Source: CAWKCE01 sp032127035
GTDB taxonomy: Bacteria; Actinomycetota; Actinomycetes; JAHEKZ01
Direction: 5' to 3'
Length of the DNA stretch: 64,000 nt
Assembly (NCBI GenBank): GCA_963848085.1
Contig: CAWKCE010000001.1
Span: 62,001 to 126,000, forward strand
Shown here: positions 9,462-17,753 of the stretch, one piece after another
How positions within the stretch are numbered: position 1 is the first letter of the stretch
Layout: every line of letters starts with the position of its first letter
The notes under the pieces: model-generated
Database searches by the model: none
Seen by the model: only the letters and a program-made list of their open reading frames with translations
Told to the model about the DNA's origin: nothing
Program-made: the position numbers and the translations under genes

Positions 9462-10028
9462 CTAGGCCTCCTGGACCACCTTGCGGAGGGCGAAGGCGGC
9501 AAACACCTCGAGCAGTCCCAGCACGACCAGCCAGATGCCGGTCACCCACACCAGGACGTTCAGTGACGGCGCCGGCCAGGCGAGGACCACGAGGCCGGCA
9601 AGCGCACTGAGCGCGCCGACGGTGACCGCCCAACCGCGGCCGGGCATGTCCTTGTCGACCAGGGCGCCCACCACCTCGGCGACTCCTCGCAGCAGCCAGC
9701 CGAACCCGATCAGAAGGGCCAGGACGGTGACTGCGTGGGCCAGGCTGCGGAAGGCGAAGAGCCCCAGCAGGATGGACAGCACCCCGGCGATTGCGCCGAA
9801 TACCCGCAGCCCTGTGGTGGCGCCGTCGACCGTGAAGCTGGCGACCAGCTGGAAGATGCCGCTGACGACCAGGTAGATCCCCAACAGCACGGCGACCACC
9901 ACGACGGTCTCCTGCGGCCAGACCATGAGCACCACGCCGAGTGCCAGCGTCACCAGCGCGAACGCCAGGACCAGCTCCCAGCTGCGGCCGAGGTACTTCT
10001 GCACCGAGTCCACGCCCGTGTCACTCAT
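9462..10028 (-). CDS. HdeD/DUF308-family membrane protein
   Basis: A 188-residue integral membrane protein with about six hydrophobic segments arranged as three repeated helical pairs, each starting with a GxxxxxxG-rich helix (VLAFALVTLALGVVLMVWP; GAIAGVLSILLGLFAF; VGALSALAGLVVLAWP). This repeat pattern and the W-P ends of the helices are typical of the HdeD acid-resistance/DUF308 family. The molecular role in actinobacteria is unknown. The ATG follows AGGAGG. It lies upstream of, and in the same orientation as, the amino acid ABC genes but is separated by about 90 bp from them, so co-transcription is uncertain. Confidence 0.85.
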   Translation of the reverse strand: MSDTGVDSVQKYLGRSWELVLAFALVTLALGVVLMVWPQETVVVVAVLLGIYLVVSGIFQLVASFTVDGATTGLRVFGAIAGVLSILLGLFAFRSLAHAVTVLALLIGFGWLLRGVAEVVGALVDKDMPGRGWAVTVGALSALAGLVVLAWPAPSLNVLVWVTGIWLVVLGLLEVFAAFALRKVVQEA

Positions 10029-10117
10029 GACTCACCCTCCTGAGACTGTGGGTCCCAGGCTTCCAGCCGACCCCAACCGCGTCTCGCGGCGACATCCACC
10101 GTCACCGAACCGTGACG

Positions 10118-10882
10118 TCACAACCGGCCGGCCCGGCCGACCCGGGCCAGAAACTGCTGGGTGCGCGGGACCTGCGGGGCCTCGAAGATCTGCTCCGGCG
10201 TCCCGAGCTCGGCGACCACGCCACCATCGAGGAACGCCACCCGAGTCGAGATCTCCCGAGCAAAGGTCATCTCGTGGGTCGCGAGCACCATGGTCAGCCC
10301 GGCGTCCTTCAGACCGCGGATCACCTCGAGCACCTCCGCCACCAGCTCCGGGTCCAGTGCGGACGTGACCTCGTCGAACAGCATCATCTCCGGGTCCATC
10401 GCCAGCGCCCGCACGATGGCAACCCGCTGCTGCTGACCGCCGGACAGCCGGTCGGGGTAGTCCTGTGCCTTCTCTGCCAGGCCGAACCGCGTCAGCAGCT
10501 GCATGGCCTGGTCGGTGGCCTCGTCACCACTTCGGCCGAGCACCTTGCGCGGGGCGAGGGTGATGTTGTCGACCACCGTCATGTGGGGAAACAGGTTGAA
10601 CGACTGGAACACGATCCCCACCCGACGCCGTACCGCGTTGGCGTCGTACCCGGGCCAGGACACGTCGTCGCCGTCGAACAGGATCGCGCCGGAGTCGATC
10701 GGCTCGAGCAGGTTGATGCAGCGCAGCACCGTCGACTTGCCGCAGCCCGACGGGCCGATCAGCGTCACCACTTCGTGCTCGTCGACGTCGAGCGTCATGC
10801 CGCGCAGCACCGAGTTGTCGCCGAACGCCTTGTGGACCTCGGTCAGGCGAAGCTTGGGCATCTTCGTCAGGTTGTCGGGCAC
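10118..10882 (-). CDS. Polar amino acid ABC transporter, ATP-binding subunit
   Basis: A 254-residue ABC ATPase of the GlnQ/HisP type that powers uptake of an amino acid. Walker A is GPSGCGKST, the signature LSGGQQQR, Walker B MMLFDEVTSALDPE and the H-loop VLATHEM. It is the last gene of a three-gene unit: binding protein (12600), permease (11740) and this gene, 9 bp after the permease stop, with GGGGAG just before its GTG. The start is GTG at 10882; an internal ATG at 10861 is possible. Substrate is probably a polar amino acid or cystine-like compound; the exact one is not readable from sequence. Confidence 0.92.
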   Translation of the reverse strand: MPDNLTKMPKLRLTEVHKAFGDNSVLRGMTLDVDEHEVVTLIGPSGCGKSTVLRCINLLEPIDSGAILFDGDDVSWPGYDANAVRRRVGIVFQSFNLFPHMTVVDNITLAPRKVLGRSGDEATDQAMQLLTRFGLAEKAQDYPDRLSGGQQQRVAIVRALAMDPEMMLFDEVTSALDPELVAEVLEVIRGLKDAGLTMVLATHEMTFAREISTRVAFLDGGVVAELGTPEQIFEAPQVPRTQQFLARVGRAGRL

Positions 10883-10891
10883 CGGGCTCCC

Positions 10892-11740
10892 CTAGCCCTG
10901 CTGCCGTCGGCTCATTCGCGCCGAGACCCAGTCGGTGAAGCGGGCCATCGGGACCGTCAGCGCGATGAACAGCAGCGCGGCAACGACCAGCGCCGTGTAC
11001 GTGAACGTGTTGTTGGAGTAGATCGTTGACGCGTTGAAAATCTCGATGACCCCGAGGAGCGAGAGCAGGGCGGTGTCCTTCTGCAGGGAGATGAAGTCGT
11101 TGAGCAGCGGCGGCACCACGCGCCGGACCGCCTGCGGAAGGATCACGTACCGGAGACCCTGGCCGTTGTTCAGCCCCAGCGAACGAGCCGCTGCCCGCTG
11201 GCTCGGGTGAACCGACTCGATTCCGGCGCGGAACACCTCAGCCACGTAGGCGGAGTAGGACACCACGAGCGCGACCGTCCCCCAGAACACCACTGAGTTG
11301 GTCACACCCTGCAGCTGCAGTGCGGGGACGCCGAAGCCCATCAGGTACACCAGGAGGATGGTCGGGATGCCGCGAACGATGTCGGTGAAAAGAGTGGCCA
11401 CCACACGCAGGGGCGCCAGGACGGGCGCACGCAAGCCACGCAACACCGCAATCATCAAGGCGAACACGAGGATCAGCGGTTCGGCGATCAGGAAGATCTT
11501 GACGTTCAACAGGAAGGCGCGCCACACCGACGGCCACGAGGCGATGGCATCGTCGAGGTTGAAGAAGGAGTCCTGGACCGCCGTCCAGCCCGGCGCCGAG
11601 GCGACGACGTAGCCAAGCACGACGAAGAACACGACCGTACTCAGCGTCGCCACCGTGATGTCGCGGCGGCTCTTGCGCCGGACGACCGACAGCCGTGCCG
11701 GGTCGACCACCGGCATCGGCGCTTCCGGCACCTCGATCAA
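10892..11740 (-). CDS. Polar amino acid ABC transporter, permease subunit
   Basis: A 282-residue inner-membrane permease of the HisM/GlnP type. The N-terminal 25 residues are cytoplasmic and basic. The first membrane helix (TVVFFVVLGYVVASAPG) is followed by an extracytoplasmic loop, then the transport core. The EAA loop that contacts the ATPase reads RAAARSLGLNNGQGLRYVILPQ, within the family consensus. Its ATG overlaps the stop of the binding-protein gene by 4 bp, so the two are translationally coupled. Only one permease is present, so the transporter probably works with a homodimer. Confidence 0.92.
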   Translation of the reverse strand: MIEVPEAPMPVVDPARLSVVRRKSRRDITVATLSTVVFFVVLGYVVASAPGWTAVQDSFFNLDDAIASWPSVWRAFLLNVKIFLIAEPLILVFALMIAVLRGLRAPVLAPLRVVATLFTDIVRGIPTILLVYLMGFGVPALQLQGVTNSVVFWGTVALVVSYSAYVAEVFRAGIESVHPSQRAAARSLGLNNGQGLRYVILPQAVRRVVPPLLNDFISLQKDTALLSLLGVIEIFNASTIYSNNTFTYTALVVAALLFIALTVPMARFTDWVSARMSRRQQG

Positions 11741-12600
11741 CTGATGACGGGCGCTTTGGAGTAGTCAGCCATCCACTGGTTGGTGATGTCCTGCAGCTGG
11801 CCGGACTCGGTCAGCGATGCCAGCGCCTGGTCGACACACGCGGTGAGGGCGCTCCCCTTCTGCAGGACCAAGCCCCACTGGTCGGCCTCGGTCTCACTGG
11901 CAAACTGGCCCACCACGGTCGACTTCGGGATCTGCACCGCGGTGATGTACAGCGCGCTCGGAAGGTCGGTGACGAACGCGTCGATCTGGCCGTTGTTGAT
12001 GGCCTGCTTCGCCGCGTTGGTGTCCTGGAACACTGCCACCTGCTGGGTTGGCTGGATCACTGTGTCGACAAACTCGAGGCTGGTGGTCCCGGTCTGCACG
12101 CCGATCTTGGCGCCCTGCAGCTCGGCGATGGTCGTCGCACCGGCGACGCTGTTGGCCTTCAGCGCCAGGATGGCCTGCGGCGCGCTGTAGTAGGGGGTAC
12201 TGAAGTCAACCTTCTCGGCCCGCTTGGGAGTGATCGAGATCTGGTTGAGCGCGAAGTCGAAGTCCTTGTCGCCCGGCTGGTACAGCTTCGCGAACGGGGC
12301 GAACGTCCACTGCACCTGGTCGGCGGAGAATCCGAGCTGCTCAGCCACGGCGTAGGCCACCGCTGACTCCAGGCCTTCGCCGTTGGTGGGGTCGTTGTCG
12401 ATGACGTACGGCGGGTACGCCGGATTCGAGGTGCCGACGGTGATCGTGCCGGGGCTCTTCAGTGTGAGGTTCTCCGGGGCACAGGCATCGACCCCGCTGG
12501 CCTGGGGCGACGGCGTGGTCGTCTCCTGCGCGCACGCGGCGAGCGCGGTGACGGACAGCAGGGCCGACGCAGCGACGGCAACGGCACGGGACAGACGCAT
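11737..12600 (-). CDS. Amino acid ABC transporter, substrate-binding lipoprotein
   Basis: A 287-residue periplasmic-binding-protein-like lipoprotein, first gene of the uptake operon. The signal peptide ends in the lipobox LAAC, so the mature protein is anchored to the outer face of the membrane by a lipid-modified cysteine. The SBP-bac-3 fold is recognisable from GTITVGTSNPAYPP, FDFALNQISITPKRAEKVDFS (seen in two blocks) and GVQTGTTSLEF. The family binds polar amino acids. It contains two further cysteines, one in the DACAPENL segment and one near the C-terminus, which may form a disulfide. Confidence 0.92.
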   Translation of the reverse strand: MRLSRAVAVAASALLSVTALAACAQETTTPSPQASGVDACAPENLTLKSPGTITVGTSNPAYPPYVIDNDPTNGEGLESAVAYAVAEQLGFSADQVQWTFAPFAKLYQPGDKDFDFALNQISITPKRAEKVDFSTPYYSAPQAILALKANSVAGATTIAELQGAKIGVQTGTTSLEFVDTVIQPTQQVAVFQDTNAAKQAINNGQIDAFVTDLPSALYITAVQIPKSTVVGQFASETEADQWGLVLQKGSALTACVDQALASLTESGQLQDITNQWMADYSKAPVIS

Positions 12601-12698
12601 GGGGGGCTCCTCCGCGGACGAACAGGCGACGGCAGCCTACCGCCGACCCCGGTCCCCTGACCGGGCACCGTCGAGTCCCAGTCGCCCGATCGCGCCGG

Positions 12699-14090
12699 TC
12701 ACGCCGACACGGCCGGTCGGGGCCGAACTCGCCCAGCTACCGCGGTGGCAAAGGCGGCGACCGCGGTTGAACCGGCAAAGATGACCACGTACACCCCGGC
12801 GTCACGACCGGGAGCGACGTGTCCGGCCGCGAAGACCGCCCCCGCGGCGCCGGTGGCCACGACGACTCCCAGCGAGTCGGCCACCTGGAAGGACGCGGAG
12901 TTCACCCCCTGCTCAGCAGCCGGGGACAGGTCGAGCAGCAGGACGCCCAACGAGGCCATGACCACGCCCATACCGAAGGCACCGGTCCCCCAGGTCAGAA
13001 CGCTCACCGCGGTCGGCACCCCCGGGATGAGCACCACCGCAGTCAGCGCGATGCCGATGGTCACCACCAGGTTTCCTAGCCACACCAAGGACGGCCGGGA
13101 CCGTTTCGTGGCCGGGCGGCCCTGGTACCAGGAGCCGAGGAACCACCCCACGGCCGTTCCCGAGATGGTGAGGCCGGCGCGGGCGCTCGACAGCCCGCGC
13201 TCGTTCACCAGCATCAGCGGGATGAACGCCTCCGCGGCGAAGAACGCGCCGGCGACGAATCCCCGCTGCATGACCACGGTCGGCAGGCCACGGCGGAGCC
13301 GCAGGGCGCCGACCGGTAGCAGTCTGGGCACACTCAGCGCCAGCAGGACCAGGCCGACGGCCAGCAGAACCAGGCTCCAGAGATCGAGACGCTGTCCGGC
13401 GTACTGCAGGAGTCCCGTGCCAAAGGCGGCCATCAGCGCGCGGCGCTTGCGTCCGGGCTGGGGCCGGCTACTCGGGTCGCCCGGCAGGTGCAGAGCCAGC
13501 AGTCGCGGCACCAGCGTCGCCACGATGGGGATCATGAGCACGAGCACACCGATGTACACCCACCGCCAGCCGACGGTGTCGGTCACCGTGCCGGCCACCG
13601 CCGGCCCGAGCAGTCCCGGGACGATCCAGGCGCCGGACAGCGCGGTGAACATCCGAGGCCGCATGTGCTCGGGGTAGCCGCGTCCGATCACCACGTAGAC
13701 GGCCACGATCACCGCCCCGGACCCCAGCCCCTGGACGGCCCGCCCCAGGAGGAACCACAGGATCGTCGGCGCCGCGCCCGCCACGAGCGTGCCCAGCGCA
13801 AACAGCGCAGCACCAACCATGAGCGGCGGCAACGGTCCGCGACGGTCGGCCGCCTCGCCGGCGACCACCATCGCGAACAGGCTGGTCACCACGAAGGCGG
13901 TGAACGTCCACGCGTAGAGGCTGAGACCGTCCAGCTCGCGGACCGTGACCGGCATGGCGGTGATGACACCCATTGCCTCGAAGGCAGCCACCGTGATGAC
14001 CGCCACCACACCGAAGGTCAGCGTGCGGTGTTCCGCGTCGAAGATGCTGCCGCCCGTCGAGCGGACGTCGTCGGGCGCGGGGGTGCTCAC
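12699..14090 (-). CDS. Major facilitator superfamily transporter (drug-efflux type)
   Basis: A 463-residue polytopic protein with about 12-14 membrane helices. It carries the MFS motif A variant GEAADRRGPLP after helix 2 and a motif C-like glycine-rich helix (ALSGAWIVPGLLGPAVAG), the signature of proton-coupled drug antiporters. Likely role is efflux of a small hydrophobic compound. It is in the same direction as the upstream DUF3039 gene but has a 52-bp gap, and it does not look coupled to the amino acid ABC operon. Substrate unknown. Confidence 0.88.
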   Translation of the reverse strand: MSTPAPDDVRSTGGSIFDAEHRTLTFGVVAVITVAAFEAMGVITAMPVTVRELDGLSLYAWTFTAFVVTSLFAMVVAGEAADRRGPLPPLMVGAALFALGTLVAGAAPTILWFLLGRAVQGLGSGAVIVAVYVVIGRGYPEHMRPRMFTALSGAWIVPGLLGPAVAGTVTDTVGWRWVYIGVLVLMIPIVATLVPRLLALHLPGDPSSRPQPGRKRRALMAAFGTGLLQYAGQRLDLWSLVLLAVGLVLLALSVPRLLPVGALRLRRGLPTVVMQRGFVAGAFFAAEAFIPLMLVNERGLSSARAGLTISGTAVGWFLGSWYQGRPATKRSRPSLVWLGNLVVTIGIALTAVVLIPGVPTAVSVLTWGTGAFGMGVVMASLGVLLLDLSPAAEQGVNSASFQVADSLGVVVATGAAGAVFAAGHVAPGRDAGVYVVIFAGSTAVAAFATAVAGRVRPRPAVSA

Positions 14091-14142
14091 GGCCGCCAGG
14101 GTAGGCGGCGCTCGGCGGGTCCACGCAGGCGCTGCTGGCGGG

Positions 14143-14436
14143 TCAGGCGCCGCCGCCCGGCGGGAGGGACTGGAAGATCTCCTGGCACTCGGGGCAGACC
14201 GGGAACCGCTGCGGGTCCCGGTTGGGGACCCAGACCTTGCCGCACAAGGCGATGACTGGCGCCCCGAGGACGGCGCTCTCGACGATCTTGTCCTTCTTGA
14301 CGTAGTGGGCGAACCGCTCGTGGTCGCCCTCTTCGGTCTCGGCCGGAACGACCCGGTCGTCGGTGAGAGTGTCGAGGCCCCCGGCGGGCTCCTCGGTCAG
14401 CGGTGCCGGTCCTGATGGGTCACGGGGATCAGACAT
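14143..14436 (-). CDS. DUF3039 domain protein with CxxC zinc-like motif
   Basis: A 97-residue soluble protein. The core from about residue 38 (HERFAHYVKKDKI) through ALCGKVWVPNRDP and FPVCPECQE matches the actinobacterial DUF3039 family. The cysteines CGK and CPEC could bind zinc. The first 35 residues are acidic, proline-rich and probably disordered. Function unknown. It is widely conserved in actinobacteria, so the gene is probably core. There is no ribosome binding site; a TACACT box 7 bases before the ATG suggests a leaderless mRNA. Confidence 0.88.
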   Translation of the reverse strand: MSDPRDPSGPAPLTEEPAGGLDTLTDDRVVPAETEEGDHERFAHYVKKDKIVESAVLGAPVIALCGKVWVPNRDPQRFPVCPECQEIFQSLPPGGGA

Positions 14437-14443
14437 GACGGCC

Positions 14444-14449
14444 AGTGTA
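14444..14449 (-). promoter_or_regulatory. Predicted -10 box of the DUF3039 gene
   Basis: On the minus strand TACACT is followed by 7 bases and the ATG at 14436, consistent with a leaderless transcript. Confidence 0.5.
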
Positions 14450-14458
14450 GAAGCCCGG

Positions 14459-15028
14459 TCAGTTCAGGCTGGGGTCTTCGGGATAGGTCGCGACCATCGC
14501 CAGCTCCCCACCCTGCCGGCGAAGGACGTCACGCCAGAGGTCCTCCGGCGCCGCTGTCACCACGTCGTCCGGCGTAGAAGGCACCACGTACCAGGACTGC
14601 TCGGCCAGCTCGTCCTCCAGCTGGCCGGCGCCCCAACCGGCGTAGCCGGCGAACACTCGCAGCCCGCGAATCTCGGGGAGAAGGATCTCCGGTGGCGCAT
14701 CAAGGTCGATCAGCCCGAGCAGCCCGTAGACGTGCCGGAATCCGAGCGGCTCCGACCCGCCCTGGACGGGTGACGTCAGCACCCCGATGGCCAGCGCGCT
14801 GTCCCGGCCGACCGGTCCGCCGTGGAAGACCACCCCGGGCAGGCTGGCCGGGTCCTGCCAGCCCGGCAGGATCTCCGACACGTCGACTCGCGTGGGGCGG
14901 TTGAGGACGACTCCGAGGGCACCGTCCTCGTCGTGGTCGACGAGCAGGACCACGGTGCGGTCGAACGACGGGTCGATGAGAGACGGCGTGGCAACCAGGA
15001 GACTGCCAGTCAGCGAGGCGTCCGTCAC
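14459..15028 (-). CDS. YqgE/AlgH family protein (DUF179)
   Basis: A 189-residue cytosolic protein of the YqgE/AlgH family. Diagnostic segments are the N-terminal GSLLVATPSLIDPSFDRTVV, DEDGALGVVLNRPT and the central VFHGGPVGRDSALAIG, with AGYAGWGAGQLEDEL near residue 135. The family is widespread, has a compact single-domain fold, and its biochemical role is not established although AlgH was first linked to alginate regulation in Pseudomonas. Length agrees with the family. It stands alone between DUF3039 and DUF302 in the same orientation. Confidence 0.92.
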   Translation of the reverse strand: MTDASLTGSLLVATPSLIDPSFDRTVVLLVDHDEDGALGVVLNRPTRVDVSEILPGWQDPASLPGVVFHGGPVGRDSALAIGVLTSPVQGGSEPLGFRHVYGLLGLIDLDAPPEILLPEIRGLRVFAGYAGWGAGQLEDELAEQSWYVVPSTPDDVVTAAPEDLWRDVLRRQGGELAMVATYPEDPSLN

Positions 15029-15062
15029 ATCCCCATGATCGCCTACCGGTCGGTCCGGCGTC

Positions 15063-15467
15063 TCAGGCCGCCACGACCGGGTGGGCCACCGCGCTGATCG
15101 CTAGCTGCAGCCTCCGGGTCGCCTCCTGTGCCACCGGCGCCAGGGACTCGTTCCCGGTCATGGCGACCATCCCAGCCGGGTCGACGGCCTCGACGACCGT
15201 CATGTCGCCGTGTGCGCGCACCACGACGTTGCACGGCAGGAGCACACCGATGTGCCGGTCGACCTGCAGCGCCTGGTGGGCCAGCGGCGGGTTGCAGGCG
15301 CCGAGAATCACGTAGTCCTCGAGGTCAGCGTCGAGCTTGGTCTTCATGGTCGCCTTGACGTCGATCTCGGTCAGCACGCCGAAGCCCTGCGCGGCCAGGG
15401 CCTCTCGGGTGCGGGTGACTACCTCGGCGTACGGGGCGGGGACGAGTGCTGCGAGACCGTCGGTCAT
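15063..15467 (-). CDS. DUF302 domain protein
   Basis: A 134-residue cytosolic protein of the DUF302 family. Its core ILGACNPPLAHQAL and IGVLLPCNVVV carries two conserved cysteines, suggesting thiol or metal chemistry. The ATG at 15467 is chosen over 15482 because AAGGAG lies 6 bases upstream. It is divergent from a thioredoxin gene, and a CsoR/CstR-type palindrome sits between them. In other bacteria DUF302 genes commonly accompany CsoR-family repressors and sulfur-transfer genes, so a role in persulfide or metal stress is plausible; this is inference. Confidence 0.9.
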   Translation of the reverse strand: MTDGLAALVPAPYAEVVTRTREALAAQGFGVLTEIDVKATMKTKLDADLEDYVILGACNPPLAHQALQVDRHIGVLLPCNVVVRAHGDMTVVEAVDPAGMVAMTGNESLAPVAQEATRRLQLAISAVAHPVVAA

Positions 15468-15496
15468 CCGTGGCTCCTTCACAGGATGCGAAAGTG

Positions 15497-15512
15497 ATAC
15501 CCCCTAGGGTAT
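15497..15512. promoter_or_regulatory. CsoR/CstR-type operator palindrome in a divergent promoter
   Basis: ATACCC-CCTA-GGGTAT is a perfect 6-4-6 inverted repeat resembling C/G-run operators of CsoR-family repressors, which sense copper, nickel or reactive sulfur. It overlaps a good -10 box, TATACT at 15510-15515, reading toward the thioredoxin gene, and is 30 bp from the DUF302 start, so one repressor could control both genes. No csoR-like gene lies in the window. Confidence 0.65.
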
Positions 15513-15596
15513 ACTCTGAGCAGTCGGAACAGCCAGCCAGGCTCGGGTGTTCCTCCCTGAACCAGACCGCGGCCCAGCCGACAAGAAGGAGAACCC

Positions 15597-16004
15597 ATGG
15601 CAACCGTCACCGTGACGCCGGAGAACTTCGAGTCGACGATCGTCGACAACGACATCGTCTTCCTGGACTTCTGGGCCAGCTGGTGCGGACCGTGTCGCGC
15701 ATTCGGGCCAGTGTTCGAGTCGGCCAGTGAGCAGCACGAGGACATCGTCTTCGCCAAGGTCAACACCGAGGAGCAGCCGCAGCTGGCCGCAATGTTCGGC
15801 ATCACGTCCATCCCGACGCTGGTCGCGTTCCGGGAGCGGGTCATGGTGTACGGCGAAGCCGGCGCACTCCCGGGACCCGACTTCGACCACCTGATCGGCA
15901 CTGTCAAGAACCTCGACATGGACGACGTCCACCGCAAGGTCGCGGAGGCGCAGGCCAAGGCCGACGCCGAGCAGCCGGCAGAGCAGCAGGCAACCGGCAC
16001 CTGA
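15597..16004 (+). CDS. Thioredoxin
   Basis: A 135-residue thioredoxin-fold protein with the active site WCGPCR (Cys30 and Cys33) and the cis-proline in SIPT. It reduces protein disulfides in the cytosol. The C-terminus carries an extra 25-residue alanine/glutamine-rich tail beyond the usual 108-residue fold. AAGGAG precedes the ATG. It is probably expressed from the TATACT promoter that overlaps the CsoR-type palindrome, pairing it with the divergent DUF302 gene in a thiol/metal stress response. It has no thioredoxin reductase neighbour, so it is probably not the housekeeping trxA. Confidence 0.92.
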   Translation: MATVTVTPENFESTIVDNDIVFLDFWASWCGPCRAFGPVFESASEQHEDIVFAKVNTEEQPQLAAMFGITSIPTLVAFRERVMVYGEAGALPGPDFDHLIGTVKNLDMDDVHRKVAEAQAKADAEQPAEQQATGT

Positions 16005-16053
16005 CAGATCCAGACCCCGTGGGCTCACGGTGCACGACGAGCTCGCGGCCGCC

Positions 16054-16084
16054 GAATCCGTCCGCACCCTCCGCGGGCGGATTC
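16054..16084 (+). terminator. 12-bp stem-loop after the thioredoxin gene
   Basis: GAATCCGTCCGC pairs with GCGGGCGGATTC (one G-U pair) around a 7-base loop, 50 bases after the thioredoxin stop and before the permease gene. It has no T-tract. It could be a terminator or an element in the 5' leader of the permease gene. Confidence 0.45.
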
Positions 16085-16201
16085 GTGCGTTTCCGGCACC
16101 TGGTCCGGCCGTTCGGCCCTGCCGCCAGCGCCGGCGAGTCGAGACGATGGAGGCCGGTGGGGCCGCGACCCTGCGAGCCCCAAGGTCGACCGGAGCGTCC
16201 C

Positions 16202-17668
16202 ATGGCCATCAACGAACTTTCCGCCAAGCAGCTGTCCGACCTGCGTGACCACCCCGATCTGGCTCGCCTCCCGGACTCCGGCTCCGGCGACGACGGGACC
16301 AGGGTCGGGCTCCCCACGGCCACCGCACTGGTCACCGGGTCCATCATCGGCACCGGCATCTTCACCGTTCCGGCCGCTCTGGCCGGCTTCGGCACCATCG
16401 GCCTGCTCGCCTTCGTCATCGTGGCGATCGGCGCGATGGCCCTCGCCGCGCTGTTCGCCACACTCGCCAGCAAACGGCCCGCCGCGGGTGGGCCCTACGC
16501 CTACGCGCGGGATGCGTTCGGCGACTTCGGAGGCTTCACTACCGCCTGGTCGTACTGGCTGACGTCGTGGGCGGGCAACGCCGCGATCGTCACCGGCTGG
16601 GTCCTGTACGTGGCTGCGTTCTTCTCCGGGTGGCTGGGCTGGAGTCTCACGAGCGGGACGGACCTGTTCCTGCTGGCCCTGCTCGGCCTGTGGATCCCTG
16701 CTGTCATCAACCTGTCCGGCGTCCGACAGATGGGCTGGTTCCAGGTCGCCACGACGGTCGTGAAGTTCCTGCCGTTGGCCTTCCTCGCGGTGTTCGGACT
16801 GTTCTTCATCGAAACCGCGAACTTCGGGCCGTTCAACGTGAGCGGCACCAACTGGTTCGACGCCATCAGCGCCGCCGGTGTCGTGGTGCTGTTCAGCTTC
16901 CTCGGCGTGGAGACGGCGTCCGTGGCCGCCGGCAAGGTCCGCAACCCAGGGCGGAACGTCCCTCGGGCGACGCTGATCGGGACGGCAGCCAGCGCAGTCG
17001 TCTACATCCTCTGCACCGTCGCCATCTTCGGCGTTGTCGGCACGTCCGCCCTCACCCAGAGCGGCGCCCCGTTCGCCGATGCCTTCAGCTCGATCCTGGG
17101 CAGCACGGACGCCGGCACCGTCGTCGCGTTGCTGGCCGCGATCTCCGGTTTCGGCTGCTTGGTCGGCTGGACCCTCATCTGCGGAGAGATGCCCTACGCG
17201 GCAGCCAAGGACGGGCTGTTCCCCAAGGCATTCGCCAGGACCATCCGCGGCAACGTTCCCTGGTTCGGTATCACCGTGTCCACCGTGCTCGCCATGGTCT
17301 TCACCTGGATCAGCTACGGGATGCCGTTCTTCGGCGGCTACCTGGCCAACGAGGCGACCGGGTTGGACGTGTTCCTGACGCTGGTGTACCTGACCGGAGT
17401 CACCGCGGCCATCCCGTACTTCTTCTCGGCGTTGGCGCAGATCTACTGGCTGTTCACCGACGGTGACCGCCCGCACGGCGGCCGACTGGCACGAGATTTG
17501 TCGGTGAGCGTGCTCGCCATGCTGTTCTCGGTCTGGTTCGTCTACGGGTCAGGAGCCGAGGCGACGTACTGGGCGTTCCTGATGCTGCTCGTCGGCTTCG
17601 TCGTCTACGCGGTGATGCTGGTGAAGCGGACCCGAGAAGCCCGACTGCTGGACCTGTCCAGCCACTGA
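16202..17668 (+). CDS. APC-superfamily amino acid permease, probable arginine/ornithine antiporter
   Basis: A 488-residue membrane protein with about 12-13 helices. The N-terminal helix carries the APC motif TGSIIGTGIFTVPA, where a broken helix contacts the substrate backbone, and the following GGPYAYARDAFGDFGGFTTAW is the family's helix 2-3 region (seen in two adjacent blocks). The gene lies 85 bp upstream of arginine deiminase in the same direction, which suggests arginine/ornithine or arginine/citrulline exchange as in ArcD systems. The ATG at 16202 has GGAG upstream; the frame continues further upstream without homology. Substrate is inferred from context only. Confidence 0.85.
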   Translation: MAINELSAKQLSDLRDHPDLARLPDSGSGDDGTRVGLPTATALVTGSIIGTGIFTVPAALAGFGTIGLLAFVIVAIGAMALAALFATLASKRPAAGGPYAYARDAFGDFGGFTTAWSYWLTSWAGNAAIVTGWVLYVAAFFSGWLGWSLTSGTDLFLLALLGLWIPAVINLSGVRQMGWFQVATTVVKFLPLAFLAVFGLFFIETANFGPFNVSGTNWFDAISAAGVVVLFSFLGVETASVAAGKVRNPGRNVPRATLIGTAASAVVYILCTVAIFGVVGTSALTQSGAPFADAFSSILGSTDAGTVVALLAAISGFGCLVGWTLICGEMPYAAAKDGLFPKAFARTIRGNVPWFGITVSTVLAMVFTWISYGMPFFGGYLANEATGLDVFLTLVYLTGVTAAIPYFFSALAQIYWLFTDGDRPHGGRLARDLSVSVLAMLFSVWFVYGSGAEATYWAFLMLLVGFVVYAVMLVKRTREARLLDLSSH

Positions 17669-17678
17669 GCAACATTGC

Positions 17679-17708
17679 TGGGCCCGCGTCCAAGGTGACG
17701 CGGGCCCA
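17679..17708 (+). terminator. Strong hairpin between the permease and arginine deiminase genes
   Basis: TGGGCCCGCGTC pairs perfectly with GACGCGGGCCCA around a 6-base loop (12 bp), starting 10 bases after the permease stop. CTCTTGA follows, so a short T-containing tail is present. It could terminate most transcripts or stabilise the upstream message, giving the two genes different levels. Confidence 0.55.
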
Positions 17709-17753
17709 CTCTTGACGGTAGGAACGTCCCCACCAAACGAACGGAGAGGTGAC

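Noticed and set aside
10112..10121. GTGACGTCAC palindrome at the 3' end of the amino acid ABC ATPase gene
   Set aside because: It overlaps the stop codon and is only 10 bp; short GC-rich palindromes are frequent here, so I do not call it an operator.
16025..17476. Long open frame antisense to the amino acid permease gene
   Set aside because: It has Arg/Gly/Asp-rich composition without any family motif, while the plus strand shows a clear APC permease. High-GC codon bias creates such antisense frames.
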